From NCBI RefSeq assembly GCF_019880205.1, contig NZ_CP082292.1:1736001-1800000 (forward strand): a stretch of DNA of 64,000 bases. Reading direction: 5' to 3'. Under the pieces are notes generated by a model. That model was given only the letters and a program-made list of their open reading frames with translations. It was not told the origin of the DNA and made no database searches. Below, in pieces: positions 1 through 11,651 of this stretch. This DNA comes from Pantoea alfalfae (GTDB lineage: Bacteria > Pseudomonadota > Gammaproteobacteria > Enterobacterales > Enterobacteriaceae). Position 1 is the first letter of the stretch. Each line of letters starts with the position of its first letter. The position numbers and the translations under genes were made by a program.

Positions 1-467
1 GCCGTATCGACCAGCACCAAATCGGGATTTTTGCTGTAGAAGCGATAGCTCTCAAATACGCCGCTGTCAGAGTAGATGACTGATAGCGCACTACAGGGGG
101 CATCGGTGGAGGCAATGGTCGGCACGATGGCCACCGGCTGTTTAAGTTCGTCCGCCACCGCCTTAACCGTGTCCAGCGTTTTGCCGCCGCCCAGCCCGAC
201 AATCACGTTACAGCCCTGGCTCTTCGCCAGCGCACTGAGACGGGTGATCTCATTACTGGATGCCTCGCCGTTAAACTGCTGCCAGCTGAATTTCACCCCG
301 GCGGACTGCAATGTCTGTTGTGTGCGTTCGCCAATCAGCTTCCAGACAACGTCATCCGCCACCAGAAAGGCCTGATCGCCCAGTTCAGTCAGGTACGTTC
401 CCAGCTCATCCAGCACACCTGCGCCCTGCACATATTTACGGGGTGATGAAAAAATAAATTTACTCAT
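1..467 (-). CDS. gldA: Glycerol dehydrogenase, N-terminal part (cut by window edge)
   Basis: This is the first 155 codons of an iron-containing alcohol dehydrogenase; the rest lies left of the window. GldA oxidises glycerol to dihydroxyacetone with NAD+ in the cytoplasm. The visible part has the family NAD-binding glycine motif (GLGGGKTLDTVKA, about residues 90-102) followed by PTIASTDAPCSALSVIY, which matches E. coli GldA very closely. The start is set by a strong AAGGAG site about 9 bases upstream. It is divergent from the LysE-type exporter gene. E. coli does not have gldA at this position, so this edge may belong to accessory DNA. Metal ligands and the C-terminal domain cannot be checked here. 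Confidence 0.85.
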   Translation of the reverse strand, partial: MSKFIFSSPRKYVQGAGVLDELGTYLTELGDQAFLVADDVVWKLIGERTQQTLQSAGVKFSWQQFNGEASSNEITRLSALAKSQGCNVIVGLGGGKTLDTVKAVADELKQPVAIVPTIASTDAPCSALSVIYSDSGVFESYRFYSKNPDLVLVDT

Positions 468-613
468 AATCACATCTCCTTAAAATGAATGGTTCGACCC
501 GATCCAGCCTGGCACAATCCACTCAGAGTGGCAGTCGATTCCGCGCATGACTGCTCCATGGGCTGTTAAGCTGCCTGAACACCCCTTGCCGGGAGAAATA
601 ACGGAGAATCGTC

Positions 614-1237
614 ATGAGCGCCACGCTCTTTTCATTTCTGTTTGCGATAACTATTCTGACACTCACACCTGGATTTGATACCGCGCTGGTGCTGCGAACC
701 GCCATTGCACAGGGCTGGCAACGCGCCTGGGCGACAGCCCTTGGCGTAACGCTGGGTTGTCTGCTTTGGGGGATCGCAGTTGGGCTGGGGCTGGGCGCGC
801 TGCTGATGGCCTCTGAAATCGCCTATAACCTGCTAAAGTGGATCGGTGCAGGCTGGCTGCTCTGTCTGGGCATAAAGCTGCTGCTTAAGCCGCGTCAGCA
901 ATCCGTGGGGACAGCTGAACAGCCTGCACATCAGCAGGGCTATCTGGCCTGCTTCAGTCGGGGATTAATGGGAAATCTGCTGAATCCGAAAATTGGCGTG
1001 TTTTACGTCACTTTTCTGCCACAGTTCATTCCGGCGGGGGCGTCCGTGACGCTCTGGTGCACACTGATGGCACTGGCGCACATGCTACTGGGGCTGTTCT
1101 GGAATGCGGTACTGATTGGCGGCAGCCACTATTTCGCCAGCCATCTGCGAAAACCGACGGTGCTGAAGGGGATGGATCGTCTGACCGGCTGTGTATTTAT
1201 TGGATTTGCGGCGAAACTGGCGTTGTCTCGCCGCTAG
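614..1237 (+). CDS. LysE/RhtB-family amino-acid exporter
   Basis: The 207-residue protein is a small inner-membrane exporter of the LysE/RhtB superfamily, which exports amino acids or related metabolites by proton antiport. It opens with a hydrophobic helix ending in the family signature TPGFDTALVLRTA (about residues 18-30) and shows about six membrane segments. A conserved NPK motif (GNLLNPKIGVFY) lies near residue 123. A GGAG ribosome site sits 8 bases before the ATG. It converges on cmoB with only 4 bases between the stop codons. The substrate cannot be read from sequence. The family call is firm; a specific name (rhtB, leuE, yahN) is not justified. Confidence 0.85.
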   Translation: MSATLFSFLFAITILTLTPGFDTALVLRTAIAQGWQRAWATALGVTLGCLLWGIAVGLGLGALLMASEIAYNLLKWIGAGWLLCLGIKLLLKPRQQSVGTAEQPAHQQGYLACFSRGLMGNLLNPKIGVFYVTFLPQFIPAGASVTLWCTLMALAHMLLGLFWNAVLIGGSHYFASHLRKPTVLKGMDRLTGCVFIGFAAKLALSRR

Positions 1238-1241
1238 GGTA

Positions 1242-3001
<1,760 letters not shown>

Positions 3002-3016
3002 TTAACCCAGGCTGGC

Positions 3017-3412
3017 TTAATGGAACGTCAGGACCAGTTCCCACGGCATATAAATCAGGTTGAAAATCACCATGCCACACAGTGAAAACAGCGTCAGGAG
3101 CATGCCATATTTACGGCCCGCCATGGCGCTGCTGCGCAATCCCCATGCGTGCAGCAGGCGGCTGATAAAGAACAGCAGGCCGGTGAGATGCACCATCCAG
3201 ATATCGGCGCCGTTCATCTCCATCATCACCAGCAGAAACAGCGCCAGTGGAATGGTTTCGATGGCATTGCCATGAATGCGGATCGCCATTTTCAGGTCGT
3301 GATAGCCGCCATCGCCATACGCCACCCGGTAGAACCGACGGTAACGCACCACGTCCAGCGTGAATTTCATTATCAGCAATGCCCCTATCACCACATATAA
3401 CGCGCTAACCAT
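3017..3412 (-). CDS. yecN: MAPEG-family inner-membrane protein YecN
   Basis: YecN is a small integral membrane protein of the MAPEG superfamily (membrane-associated proteins in eicosanoid and glutathione metabolism). Its bacterial function is not established. The start was set at MVSALYVVIGALLIMKF, matching E. coli YecN and giving 131 residues; the frame is open 23 codons further up. The family signature YRVAYGDGGYHDLKMAIRIHGN (shared pattern, about residues 26-47) and four hydrophobic segments are visible. It ends with MPWELVLTFH, like the E. coli protein. It sits between yecE and cmoA, all on the minus strand. Confidence 0.93.
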   Translation of the reverse strand: MVSALYVVIGALLIMKFTLDVVRYRRFYRVAYGDGGYHDLKMAIRIHGNAIETIPLALFLLVMMEMNGADIWMVHLTGLLFFISRLLHAWGLRSSAMAGRKYGMLLTLFSLCGMVIFNLIYMPWELVLTFH

Positions 3413-3481
3413 AGCCACTCCCGCGACTGTCCATAATGATTCGATTCTAACGGGCGCACAGCCCGCTGTCCTGTAACGCAA

Positions 3482-4303
3482 TCAAAACAGTGACGTCTGT
3501 TGCGGCCAGTCGGGTCCGTTACCAATAGCCGGATCGATCTCCTGCAACTGCGGCCAGAGTGCCTGCACCAGCGGAAAGACCTGACCCATATCGGGCGTGT
3601 GCAGAAACAGCATGGCGTCGCCCTGTCGCTGCCACTCAGCCAGCTTAGTACGCCAGATCTGGAACAGCGGCACGCTCTCGTCCACGCTGTCGCTGCCGAT
3701 AAACCGCACCATCGGCTGCGAGCCAGTTCGCAGGGCATGCGGCGGCACTCTCGGCTTCTGCGAACGCGCGACCAGCGCCGCCGGGCTTTGCGAGGTGGAG
3801 GCGTGAACCGGACGGCTGTCGAGGATTACACGATTGATGCCACGGGTCAGCAGGCCCCGATTCAATGACCGTTCCGCCTCGCCCTTGGCAAAGAAAGCCG
3901 GATGACGCACTTCAACGCCATAGTGAAAACGGCGCGGCAGACTATCCAGAAAACGCCACAGGTCGTTGAGCTGTGCCGGGGAGAAGCTGGCGGGCAGCTG
4001 CAGCCAGTACTGACCGATGCGATCGGCCAGCGGCTCCATCAGGCGCAGAAAATCGGTCAGCAGATCATCGCTATGCTGCAGCGCCGCCTGATGGCTGATG
4101 GTGTTGGGAAATTTAAAGCAGAAGCGAAATGCATCGTGGGTCATGTCGCGCCAGCGCATCACCGTTTCAGCATTCGGCAGCGCATAGAGGGTGGTATTTC
4201 CCTCTACGCAGTGAAAGTAGCGGGCATAGTCCGCCAGGCTTTCGATACCCCAGCGTTTCCAGTGTGAATGCTGCCACTGGGGCAGGCCAATACGAAGTGT
4301 CAC
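3482..4303 (-). CDS. yecE: DUF72 family protein YecE
   Basis: YecE belongs to the DUF72 TIM-barrel family, whose biochemical activity is unknown. The preferred start is a GTG read as VTLRIGLPQW. It has an AGGAG site 6 bases upstream and matches the start of E. coli YecE; an ATG 33 bases further upstream would add 11 poorly conserved residues. With the GTG the protein is 273 residues against 272 in E. coli. Conserved blocks include CVEGNTTLYALP, FCFKFPNTISH, YGVEVRHPAFF and RFIGSD. It ends in the typical QQTSLF tail. It is transcribed divergently from aspS. Confidence 0.93.
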   Translation of the reverse strand: MTLRIGLPQWQHSHWKRWGIESLADYARYFHCVEGNTTLYALPNAETVMRWRDMTHDAFRFCFKFPNTISHQAALQHSDDLLTDFLRLMEPLADRIGQYWLQLPASFSPAQLNDLWRFLDSLPRRFHYGVEVRHPAFFAKGEAERSLNRGLLTRGINRVILDSRPVHASTSQSPAALVARSQKPRVPPHALRTGSQPMVRFIGSDSVDESVPLFQIWRTKLAEWQRQGDAMLFLHTPDMGQVFPLVQALWPQLQEIDPAIGNGPDWPQQTSLF

Positions 4304-4401
4304 GCGCGCTCCTGGCTGCAGGTTAAGTGATCTCATTATCCGCTATGGTCAGGCTGAGGGGCAAATGCACACAGGAAATCGGTGCTTTGGCGCTGATCTG
4401 C

Positions 4402-4430
4402 TTATCCTGTCTGGCTTTTTCCATTATAAT
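4402..4430 (+). promoter_or_regulatory. Likely sigma-70 promoter of aspS-nudB
   Basis: A perfect TATAAT hexamer lies at 4425-4430, 85 bases before the aspS ATG. A weak TTATCC is placed 17 bases upstream as the -35. Its position in the divergent yecE-aspS gap supports use for aspS. The assignment rests on hexamers only. Confidence 0.5.
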
Positions 4431-4514
4431 GGCCGCCATTTTTGCGACAGCATCGCATCAGGTAACGCGGCCGGATGCTGTCAGCTGCAGCGGCGAAGTT
4501 AAAAGGATAGTGTT

Positions 4515-6293
4515 ATGCGTACAGAATATTGCGGACAGCTCAATCTGTCTCATGTGGGTCAGCAAGTCACGCTTTGCGGCTGGGTAAACCGCCGTCGCGA
4601 TCTGGGCAGTTTGATTTTTATCGACATGCGCGACCGTGAAGGCATCGTGCAGGTATTTTTTGATCCCGATCGTCAGGACGCATTTAAGCTGGCTTCTGAA
4701 CTGCGTAACGAATTCTGCATCCAGATCACCGGTACTGTGCGCGCACGCGATGAGAAGAACAAAAACAGCGACATGGCGACCGGCGAAGTCGAAGTGTTTG
4801 CCCAGGCGCTGACCATTATCAACCGCTCTGAGCCACTGCCGCTGGACTCCAACCAGACCAACAGCGAAGAAGCGCGCCTGAAATACCGCTACCTGGATCT
4901 GCGTCGCCCTGAGATGGTGACGCGTTTGAAAACCCGCGCAAAAATCACCAGCTTTGTCCGTCGCTTTATGGATGACGAAGGGTTCCTGGATATCGAAACC
5001 CCGATGCTGACCAAGGCGACGCCAGAAGGCGCGCGCGACTATCTGGTGCCAAGCCGGGTTCACAAAGGCAAATTCTATGCGCTGCCGCAGTCACCACAGC
5101 TGTTCAAACAGCTGCTGATGATGTCCGGCTTTGACCGCTACTATCAGATCGTAAAATGCTTCCGCGATGAAGATTTACGTGCCGATCGTCAGCCAGAGTT
5201 TACCCAGATCGACGTAGAAACCTCCTTTATGACTGCGCCACAGGTGCGCGAAATCATGGAGCGTTTAATCCGCAATCTGTGGCAGGACGTGCAGGGCATA
5301 GATCTCGGTGCGTTCCCGCAGATGACCTTTGCGGAAGCGATGCATCGCTACGGTTCCGATAAGCCGGATCTGCGTAACCCGATGGAGCTGGTGGACGTTG
5401 GCGACCTGCTGAAAAACGTGGAGTTCCAGGTCTTCTCTGGCCCGGCTAACGACGAAAAAGGCCGTGTTGCCGCGCTGCGTGTACCGACGGGTGCGCAGCT
5501 GAGCCGTAAGCAGATTGATGAATATGGCAAATTCGTGGAGATTTACGGCGCGAAAGGGCTGGCGTGGATGAAGGTTAACGTCCGTGCAGATGGCCTGGAA
5601 GGCGTGCAGAGTCCGGTTGCCAAGTTCCTGAATGCAGAGATCGTTGAAGGCATTCTGAGCCGTACCGGCGCGCAGGATGGCGACATTATCTTCTTTGGTG
5701 CTGACCGCGCCAAAGTGGTCGCTGACGCACTGGGTGCGCTTCGCCTGAAAGTGGGCCGCGAGCTGAACATCACCGATGAGAACGCCTGGGCACCGCTGTG
5801 GGTGATCGACTTCCCGATGTTCGAAGAGGACGAGGAAGGCGGTCTGGCCGCCATGCACCATCCGTTCACTGCGCCAAAAGAGATGAGCGCAGAAGAACTG
5901 GCAGCCGACCCGACACGTGCCGTGGCGAATGCTTATGACATGGTGATCAACGGTTATGAAGTTGGCGGCGGTTCAGTGCGTATCCACAACGGCAAAATGC
6001 AGCAGACGGTGTTCAGCATTCTGGGTATTGAAGAGCATGAGCAGCGCGAGAAGTTTGGCTTCCTGCTGGATGCGCTGAAGTTCGGTACACCACCGCATGC
6101 AGGCCTGGCTTTTGGTCTGGATCGCCTGACCATGCTGCTGACCGGCACCGACAACATTCGTGACGTTATCGCGTTCCCGAAAACCACGGCGGCAGCCTGC
6201 ATGATGACCGAAGCGCCAAGCGAAGCGAACCCGGCTTCTCTGCTGGAGCTTGGCATCCAGGTGGTTAAAAAAGAAAAGCCTGAGAATAAATAA
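4515..6293 (+). CDS. aspS: Aspartate-tRNA ligase
   Basis: AspRS charges tRNA-Asp with aspartate. The 592-residue protein is a typical bacterial-type class II synthetase (E. coli 590). An N-terminal OB-fold anticodon-binding domain (about 1-105) is followed by the catalytic core, with class II motif 2 around [18 protein letters not shown] (near residue 217). A GAD insertion domain follows (about 290-420), and motif 3 is seen in [13 protein letters not shown] near residue 530. The start is clear: AAAGGA lies just upstream of ATG-CGT. Its TAA overlaps the nudB ATG (TAATG), so the two genes are translationally coupled. Confidence 0.98.
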   Translation: MRTEYCGQLNLSHVGQQVTLCGWVNRRRDLGSLIFIDMRDREGIVQVFFDPDRQDAFKLASELRNEFCIQITGTVRARDEKNKNSDMATGEVEVFAQALTIINRSEPLPLDSNQTNSEEARLKYRYLDLRRPEMVTRLKTRAKITSFVRRFMDDEGFLDIETPMLTKATPEGARDYLVPSRVHKGKFYALPQSPQLFKQLLMMSGFDRYYQIVKCFRDEDLRADRQPEFTQIDVETSFMTAPQVREIMERLIRNLWQDVQGIDLGAFPQMTFAEAMHRYGSDKPDLRNPMELVDVGDLLKNVEFQVFSGPANDEKGRVAALRVPTGAQLSRKQIDEYGKFVEIYGAKGLAWMKVNVRADGLEGVQSPVAKFLNAEIVEGILSRTGAQDGDIIFFGADRAKVVADALGALRLKVGRELNITDENAWAPLWVIDFPMFEEDEEGGLAAMHHPFTAPKEMSAEELAADPTRAVANAYDMVINGYEVGGGSVRIHNGKMQQTVFSILGIEEHEQREKFGFLLDALKFGTPPHAGLAFGLDRLTMLLTGTDNIRDVIAFPKTTAAACMMTEAPSEANPASLLELGIQVVKKEKPENK

Positions 6294-6724
6294 TGGGCTA
6301 TAAACACCCGGTTTCAGTGCTGGTCGTCATTTCGGCGCGCGATACTGGCCGGGTGCTGATGCTGCAGCGGCGTGACGATCCCACGTTCTGGCAGTCGGTG
6401 ACCGGCAGCCTGGAAGCGGGAGAGTCACCGCTGACAACCGCGTGTCGTGAGGTGCATGAAGAGGTCGGCATTAACGTGCTGGCTGAGCAGCTGGAAATAG
6501 AGGATTGTCAGCGTCAGATTGATTTTGAAATCTTCCCCCATTTCCGCCATCGCTATGCGCCGGATGTTACCCATAATCACGAGCACTGGTTTCGCCTGCA
6601 ATTGCCGGAAGAGCGTAATATCACGCTGACCGAGCATCTGGCGTTTCGCTGGCTGGCACCCGCTGACGCTGCAGCATTAACCCGATCATGGAGTAATCGC
6701 CAGGCAATTGAAGAATTTATCTGA
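6293..6724 (+). CDS. nudB: Dihydroneopterin triphosphate diphosphatase NudB
   Basis: NudB removes pyrophosphate from dihydroneopterin triphosphate, an early step of folate synthesis, and can also hydrolyse some nucleoside triphosphates. The Nudix box is complete: GSLEAGESPLTTACREVHEE followed by VG, around residues 38-59, with the REVHEE metal-binding core. The protein is 143 residues (E. coli 150). The ATG overlaps the aspS stop by one base, so expression depends on aspS. The pairing aspS-nudB-yebC-ruvC is as in E. coli. Confidence 0.95.
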   Translation: MGYKHPVSVLVVISARDTGRVLMLQRRDDPTFWQSVTGSLEAGESPLTTACREVHEEVGINVLAEQLEIEDCQRQIDFEIFPHFRHRYAPDVTHNHEHWFRLQLPEERNITLTEHLAFRWLAPADAAALTRSWSNRQAIEEFI

Positions 6725-7008
6725 ATGCTCGCCATCGCCCGGTATTCCGGCGGCGGATAGATTAAATTTTATGAATCTGGTGAGTTTTAACAGGACTACA
6801 CCAACCTATTGAACAGTCAGGCGTCATCCTCGCCACGAAATTGTTCACCGTCAGCGCGAATCCCCTGCGTACACAGATACGTGAGGATAACGCGTAACGC
6901 TCGCCTCTCAGGGCCGTCAGGTTGTCACTTACCTGGCTGAGCACCGACGGTAAATAAGCTCGCAGCCAGGAGAGTCTGCACCCTGTAAAAGATCGGAGAA
7001 TATTTAAC

Positions 7009-7752
7009 ATGGCAGGACACAGTAAGTGGGCAAATACCAAACACCGTAAGGCGGCGCAGGATGCCAAGCGCGGCAAAATTTTTACCAAAATCATTCGTGA
7101 ACTGGTGACGGCGGCCAAGCTGGGTGGTGGCGATCCGGGTTCCAACCCGCGTCTGCGTGCAGCGATGGATAAAGCGCTGGCCAACAACATGACCCGTGAC
7201 ACCATGGATCGCGCCATCGCGCGCGGGGTGGGCGGCGATGACAACGCCAACATGGAGACCATCATTTATGAGGGTTACGGTCCTGGCGGCTCAGCCATCA
7301 TGATTGAATGCCTGAGTGATAACCGTAACCGTACCGTAGGCGAAGTGCGTCACGCCTTCACCAAAACAGGCGGCAACCTGGGCACCGACGGTTCCGTGGC
7401 GTACCTGTTCAACAAAAAAGGTGTGATCTCCTTCGCGCCAGGTCAGGATGAAGACGCGGTGATGGAAGCCGCACTGGAAGCGGGCGGCGAAGACATCGTC
7501 ACCTATGACGACGGCGCGATTGATGTCTTTACCGCATGGGAAGAGATGGGCACCGTGCGTGATGCACTGGAAGCCGCTGGCCTGAAAGCGGATACCGCAG
7601 AAGTGGCAATGATCCCGACCACCAAAGCGGAAATGGATGCAGAAACCGCACCAAAACTGCTGCGTCTGATCGACATGCTGGAAGATTGCGATGATGTGCA
7701 GGAGGTTTATCACAACGGTGAGATCTCCGACGAGGTGGCGGAAACGCTGTAA
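7009..7752 (+). CDS. yebC: YebC/TACO1-family protein
   Basis: YebC is a widely conserved cytoplasmic protein. It was long annotated as a transcriptional regulator, and members of the family (with mitochondrial TACO1) have more recently been tied to translation of proline-rich or difficult sequences. The 247-residue protein starts with the invariant [23 protein letters not shown] and contains [21 protein letters not shown] near residue 90. It ends with [17 protein letters not shown]. It precedes ruvC by 34 bases and is probably co-transcribed with it. The 284-base gap upstream, after nudB, presumably holds its promoter; I could not define one. Confidence 0.95.
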   Translation: MAGHSKWANTKHRKAAQDAKRGKIFTKIIRELVTAAKLGGGDPGSNPRLRAAMDKALANNMTRDTMDRAIARGVGGDDNANMETIIYEGYGPGGSAIMIECLSDNRNRTVGEVRHAFTKTGGNLGTDGSVAYLFNKKGVISFAPGQDEDAVMEAALEAGGEDIVTYDDGAIDVFTAWEEMGTVRDALEAAGLKADTAEVAMIPTTKAEMDAETAPKLLRLIDMLEDCDDVQEVYHNGEISDEVAETL

Positions 7753-7786
7753 TGGCGGTTGTCACCCTGTTAACCGGAGAGGCGTA

Positions 7787-8314
7787 ATGTCGATTATTCT
7801 GGGTATCGATCCCGGCTCACGCATCACCGGTTATGGTGTTATTCGTCAGACCGGCCGCCAGCTCACGTATCTGGGCAGCGGCTGTATCCGCACCAATACC
7901 ACCGAATTGCCCGCCCGCCTGAAGCTGATTTATGCGGGCGTCTGTGAAATCATCACGCAGTTTTCACCCGATTTCTTCGCCATTGAACAGGTGTTTATGG
8001 CGAAGAATGCAGACTCCGCGCTGAAGCTCGGCCAGGCGCGCGGTGCCGCGATTGTTGCTGCGGTAAACCACGATCTGCCCGTGTTTGAGTATGCTGCCCG
8101 TCAGGTAAAACAGACTGTAGTTGGCATCGGTAGCGCCGAGAAAAGTCAGGTGCAGCATATGGTGCGAACCCTGCTGAAGCTGCCAGCAAACCCGCAGGCG
8201 GATGCTGCCGATGCGCTGGCGATAGCCATTACTCACTGTCATGTGGCGCAGAACGCCGCTCGCATGAGTGACAGCAAGCTGGTGCTGACGCGCGGACGGT
8301 TGCGCTCAGGTTAG
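7787..8314 (+). CDS. ruvC: Holliday junction resolvase RuvC
   Basis: RuvC is the dimeric endonuclease that cuts Holliday junctions in the RuvABC complex. The start was set at ATG-TCG ([17 protein letters not shown]) behind a GGAGAGG site; the frame is open further upstream but that part lies over yebC. The product is 175 residues (E. coli 173). Catalytic acidic positions are visible in GIDPGS (Asp7), FAIEQVF and the C-terminal [11 protein letters not shown], which holds the last two aspartates. The gene is separated from ruvAB by a short gap containing the SOS operator, as in E. coli. Confidence 0.97.
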   Translation: MSIILGIDPGSRITGYGVIRQTGRQLTYLGSGCIRTNTTELPARLKLIYAGVCEIITQFSPDFFAIEQVFMAKNADSALKLGQARGAAIVAAVNHDLPVFEYAARQVKQTVVGIGSAEKSQVQHMVRTLLKLPANPQADAADALAIAITHCHVAQNAARMSDSKLVLTRGRLRSG

Positions 8315-8340
8315 GGCATGGCACAGAACAGACACTCAGG

Positions 8341-8356
8341 CTGGATATTCATCCAG
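8341..8356 (+). promoter_or_regulatory. LexA (SOS) operator upstream of ruvAB
   Basis: The 16-base dyad is CTGGATATTCATCCAG, a CTGG-N8-CCAG variant of the LexA consensus. It is nearly identical to the E. coli ruvAB operator, as I remember that site. An AT-rich TATAAA (-10 like) lies 12 bases downstream and the ruvA start follows 52 bases after the dyad. The dyad is part of a longer hairpin (AGGCTGGAT/ATCCAGCCT, 8338-8359) followed by six T, so it can also terminate ruvC transcription. Confidence 0.8.
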
Positions 8357-8408
8357 CCTTTTTTATGTTATAAAATCCGCCACATTCGTTAGTTAAGGAA
8401 GCATTCAG

Positions 8409-9023
8409 GTGATAGGTCGTTTACGGGGCAACATTCTGGAAAAGCAGCCGCCACTGGTGCTGCTTGAGGCACACGGCGTCGGCTATGAAATTTACATGCC
8501 CATGACCTGTTTTTATGAGTTGCCTGAACTTCAGCACGAAGCGGTTATTTTTACCCACTTTGTCGTGCGTGAAGATGCTCAGCTGCTGTTTGGTTTTAAC
8601 AGCAAGCAGGAGCGCGCGCTGTTTCGTGAGCTGATAAAAGTGAATGGCGTCGGACCCAAGCTGGCGCTGGCGATCCTCTCCGGCATGTCGGCGCAGCAAT
8701 TTGTGACCGCTGTTGAGAAAGAAGAGATCGCGTCACTGGTGAAACTGCCTGGCGTAGGTAAAAAGACCGCTGAGCGTCTGGTAGTCGAGATGAAGGACCG
8801 CTTCAAAGGGATGCACGGCGACCTGTTTGGCGGCGATTCGGCCTTTACGCTCACCACGCCGAGCGCCGAGCCGGAAACCAACGATGCGGAATCTGAAGCG
8901 GTTGCAGCACTGGTATCACTGGGTTATAAACCGCAGGAAGCGAGCCGTATGATCAGTAAAGTCGGTCGACCGGATGCGGATTGTGAAACCCTGATCCGTG
9001 AAGCGCTCCGCGCCGCCATTTGA
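8409..9023 (+). CDS. ruvA: Holliday junction branch migration subunit RuvA
   Basis: RuvA tetramers bind four-way junctions and load RuvB. The gene starts with GTG (read as [15 protein letters not shown]) with AAGGAAG upstream, as is common for ruvA. The 204-residue protein has the N-terminal OB fold (1-64) and tandem helix-hairpin-helix motifs ([13 protein letters not shown] near 80 and [16 protein letters not shown] near 115). The C-terminal RuvB-interaction domain (about 155-204) has the [13 protein letters not shown] motif. It lies 8 bases before ruvB in an SOS-controlled operon. Confidence 0.97.
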   Translation: MIGRLRGNILEKQPPLVLLEAHGVGYEIYMPMTCFYELPELQHEAVIFTHFVVREDAQLLFGFNSKQERALFRELIKVNGVGPKLALAILSGMSAQQFVTAVEKEEIASLVKLPGVGKKTAERLVVEMKDRFKGMHGDLFGGDSAFTLTTPSAEPETNDAESEAVAALVSLGYKPQEASRMISKVGRPDADCETLIREALRAAI

Positions 9024-9031
9024 GGTAAGTC

Positions 9032-10036
9032 ATGATAGAAGCCGACCGCCTGGTCTCCGCTGCCAGCATTAACGAAGAAGAGATAATCGACCGCGCCATT
9101 CGTCCGAAGATGCTGACCGAGTATGTCGGTCAGCCACAGGTGCGTGAGCAGATGGAGATTTTCATCAAAGCCGCACAGCTGCGTGGCGATGCGCTGGATC
9201 ATCTGCTGATCTTCGGTCCGCCAGGTCTGGGGAAAACCACGCTGGCGAACATCGTGGCCAACGAGATGGGCGTGAACCTGCGTACCACATCGGGTCCGGT
9301 GCTGGAGAAGGCGGGCGATCTGGCGGCGATGCTGACCAACCTTGAACCCCATGACGTGCTGTTTATCGATGAGATCCATCGCCTGTCACCGGTGGTGGAA
9401 GAAGTGCTCTATCCGGCAATGGAAGATTATCAGCTCGATATCATGATCGGTGAAGGCCCGGCGGCGCGTTCGATCAAGCTCGATCTGCCGCCGTTCACCC
9501 TGATTGGTGCCACCACGCGTGCAGGCTCACTGACCTCGCCGCTGCGTGATCGTTTTGGCATTGTGCAGCGTCTGGAGTTTTATCAGGTTAAAGATCTGCA
9601 GCACATCGTAGGACGCAGTGCCGCCTGTCTGGGACTGGCGCTGAGTGACGAAGGGGCATTAGAGATCGCTCGTCGTGCACGCGGCACCCCGCGTATCGCT
9701 AATCGCCTGCTGCGCCGGGTACGTGACTTCGCTGAAGTTCGGGCGAATGGTGATATGAGCGGTGAGGTCTCCTGCAGTGCGCTGGATATGCTTAACGTCG
9801 ACAGCGAAGGGTTCGATTATATGGACCGTAAACTGCTGCTGGCGATCATCGACAAGTTTATGGGTGGGCCGGTAGGGCTGGATAACCTGGCTGCGGCGAT
9901 TGGTGAAGAGCGTGAAACCATCGAAGATGTGATTGAACCCTTCCTGATTCAGCAGGGCTTCATTCAGCGCACACCGCGTGGCCGTCTGGCCACGCAGCAT
10001 GCTTATCGTCACTTCGGCATTACGCGCGAAGAGTAA
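9032..10036 (+). CDS. ruvB: Holliday junction branch migration ATPase RuvB
   Basis: RuvB is the AAA+ hexameric motor that drives branch migration on RuvA-bound junctions. The 334-residue protein has Walker [12 protein letters not shown] (near residue 62), Walker [10 protein letters not shown] (near 110), sensor 1 IGATTRAG and the arginine-finger stretch [10 protein letters not shown] winged-helix DNA-binding domain occupies the C terminus ([17 protein letters not shown]). It is immediately downstream of ruvA and ends next to the convergent znuB with no spacer. Confidence 0.98.
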   Translation: MIEADRLVSAASINEEEIIDRAIRPKMLTEYVGQPQVREQMEIFIKAAQLRGDALDHLLIFGPPGLGKTTLANIVANEMGVNLRTTSGPVLEKAGDLAAMLTNLEPHDVLFIDEIHRLSPVVEEVLYPAMEDYQLDIMIGEGPAARSIKLDLPPFTLIGATTRAGSLTSPLRDRFGIVQRLEFYQVKDLQHIVGRSAACLGLALSDEGALEIARRARGTPRIANRLLRRVRDFAEVRANGDMSGEVSCSALDMLNVDSEGFDYMDRKLLLAIIDKFMGGPVGLDNLAAAIGEERETIEDVIEPFLIQQGFIQRTPRGRLATQHAYRHFGITREE

Positions 10037-10822
10037 TTACACAGCCGGTTTGCGCACCATGCTGAAGATAAACAGGATGGCGGCACAGAGCACCACTGAC
10101 GGCCCGGCAGGCGTGTCGTAAAACGCCGAGAAGGTCAGACCGCCAGTGACGGCGATCACGCCGATGACCACCGCGACGGCCGCCATGCCTTCCGGCGAGC
10201 GCACAAAACGGCGTGCGGTAGCAGCCGGAATAATCAGCAGTGAGGTGATGATCAGCGCACCCACAAACTTCATCGCCACGCCAATCGTCAGCGCCGTGAC
10301 CAGCATAAGAATCAGCCGGGTACGCTGGATGTTGACGCCATCGACCTGCGCCAGTTCCGGGCTGATGGTCATGGACAGCAGCGACCGCCACTGCCACGCC
10401 ATCACCAGCAGCACAATCACCACGCCGCCACCCATCATCCAGAGATCGTCTGGCGTCACCGCCAGCAGATCGCCAAACAGATACGCCATCAGATCGACGC
10501 GCACATTCTTCATCAGGCTGACGACGACCAGGCCCAGCGACAGCGCGCTGTGCGCCATAATGCCCAGCAGGGTATCGATAGCCAGATGCGGACGACGCTC
10601 CAGCCAGACCAGTCCCAGTGCCAGGCAGACCGTCACCAGAATCACCGCATAGTAGGGGTTCACGTTCAGCAGCAGGCCAAAGGCTACGCCGAGCAGAGAC
10701 GCGTGCGCCAGGGTATCGCCAAAGTAGGACATCTTACGCCAGACGACGAACGAACCCAGCGGACCGGCAGCCAGCGCTAACATCACACCGCCTATCCAGC
10801 CCGGTAATAACAACTCAATCAT
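10037..10822 (-). CDS. znuB: High-affinity zinc ABC transporter permease ZnuB
   Basis: ZnuB is the inner-membrane permease of the ZnuABC zinc importer. The 261-residue protein is strongly hydrophobic, with about eight membrane segments. It matches the metal-ion ABC-3 permease family, including [20 protein letters not shown] near residue 33 and [13 protein letters not shown] near 195. The start ATG overlaps the end of znuC by 4 bases (ATGA), so the pair is translationally coupled. It should be Zur-repressed through the shared operator upstream of znuC. Confidence 0.96.
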   Translation of the reverse strand: MIELLLPGWIGGVMLALAAGPLGSFVVWRKMSYFGDTLAHASLLGVAFGLLLNVNPYYAVILVTVCLALGLVWLERRPHLAIDTLLGIMAHSALSLGLVVVSLMKNVRVDLMAYLFGDLLAVTPDDLWMMGGGVVIVLLVMAWQWRSLLSMTISPELAQVDGVNIQRTRLILMLVTALTIGVAMKFVGALIITSLLIIPAATARRFVRSPEGMAAVAVVIGVIAVTGGLTFSAFYDTPAGPSVVLCAAILFIFSMVRKPAV

Positions 10823-11574
10823 GATGAACCCTGTCCTTTGCGTAAAACGATACGTCCCTGAAGGTCGTGACGATGATTATGATGATGACGGTAGATCGCC
10901 AGCTCCTGCGCGCCACGCGGGCCAAACATCGCGATAAATTCGGGATGCTGCGAGACGGCTTCCGGCGTGCCGGAACAGCAGATATGGTGGTTGAGGCACA
11001 ACACTTCGTCGGTTTTTGCCATCACCAGATGCAGATCGTGGGAAACCATCAGCACACCGCAGTTCAGTTCCACACGTAACTGATTGATCAGGTCATACAG
11101 GGCAACCTGACCGTTCACGTCCACTCCCTGCGTCGGTTCATCCAGCACCAGCAACTGAGGCTGGTTCAGAAGGGCGCGCGCCAGCAACACACGCTGAGTT
11201 TCACCGCCGGACAGCTTCTGCAGCGGAGAGTTGAGCAGATGGCCTGCCTGCACTCGTTTCAGTGCCGGCATAATCTCCGCGTGTTTGCTGCCACGGGTCA
11301 GACGCATAAAGCGCTCAACCGTGACCGGCAGGGTAGGATCGATGTGGAGCTTCTGTGGCACGTAGCCGATACGCAGAGCAGGATCACGCTGAACCGAACC
11401 GGTTGTAGGGGCGAGCAGGCCAAGCACCACACGCACCAGCGTAGATTTTCCGGCACCGTTGGGACCCAGCAGGGTCAGGATGCGGCCAGGCTGCAACGCC
11501 AGGCTGACGCCTGATAACACATTGCGCTGGTTAAATTTTATGGAAACGTTATCGAGTGTGACAAGTGAGGTCAT
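10819..11574 (-). CDS. znuC: Zinc ABC transporter ATP-binding protein ZnuC
   Basis: ZnuC powers zinc import through ZnuB. The start was put at [14 protein letters not shown], giving 251 residues as in E. coli; an ATG six codons earlier is less likely. Walker A is GPNGAGKST (near residue 37), the ABC signature LSGGETQRV (near 127) and Walker [13 protein letters not shown] (near 148). The tail is rich in histidine ([12 protein letters not shown]), as in E. coli. The gene is divergent from znuA across a Zur box and overlaps znuB. Confidence 0.97.
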   Translation of the reverse strand: MTSLVTLDNVSIKFNQRNVLSGVSLALQPGRILTLLGPNGAGKSTLVRVVLGLLAPTTGSVQRDPALRIGYVPQKLHIDPTLPVTVERFMRLTRGSKHAEIMPALKRVQAGHLLNSPLQKLSGGETQRVLLARALLNQPQLLVLDEPTQGVDVNGQVALYDLINQLRVELNCGVLMVSHDLHLVMAKTDEVLCLNHHICCSGTPEAVSQHPEFIAMFGPRGAQELAIYRHHHNHRHDLQGRIVLRKGQGSS

Positions 11575-11600
11575 AGTATTTACAGGTTGCACAGAATTTC

Positions 11601-11621
11601 GAATGTTATAATATCACATTC
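11601..11621. promoter_or_regulatory. Zur box between znuC and znuA
   Basis: A 21-base imperfect palindrome beginning GAATGTTATAATATCACATT matches the enterobacterial Zur consensus (GTTATAxTATAAC core flanked by GAA/TTC), with one arm carrying CAC in place of AAC. It lies 26 bases before the znuC start and 30 bases before znuA. It is therefore placed to repress both divergent promoters when zinc is sufficient. Confidence 0.85.
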
Positions 11622-11651
11622 CACCTCATGGTCACGATGGAATGACGCAAT

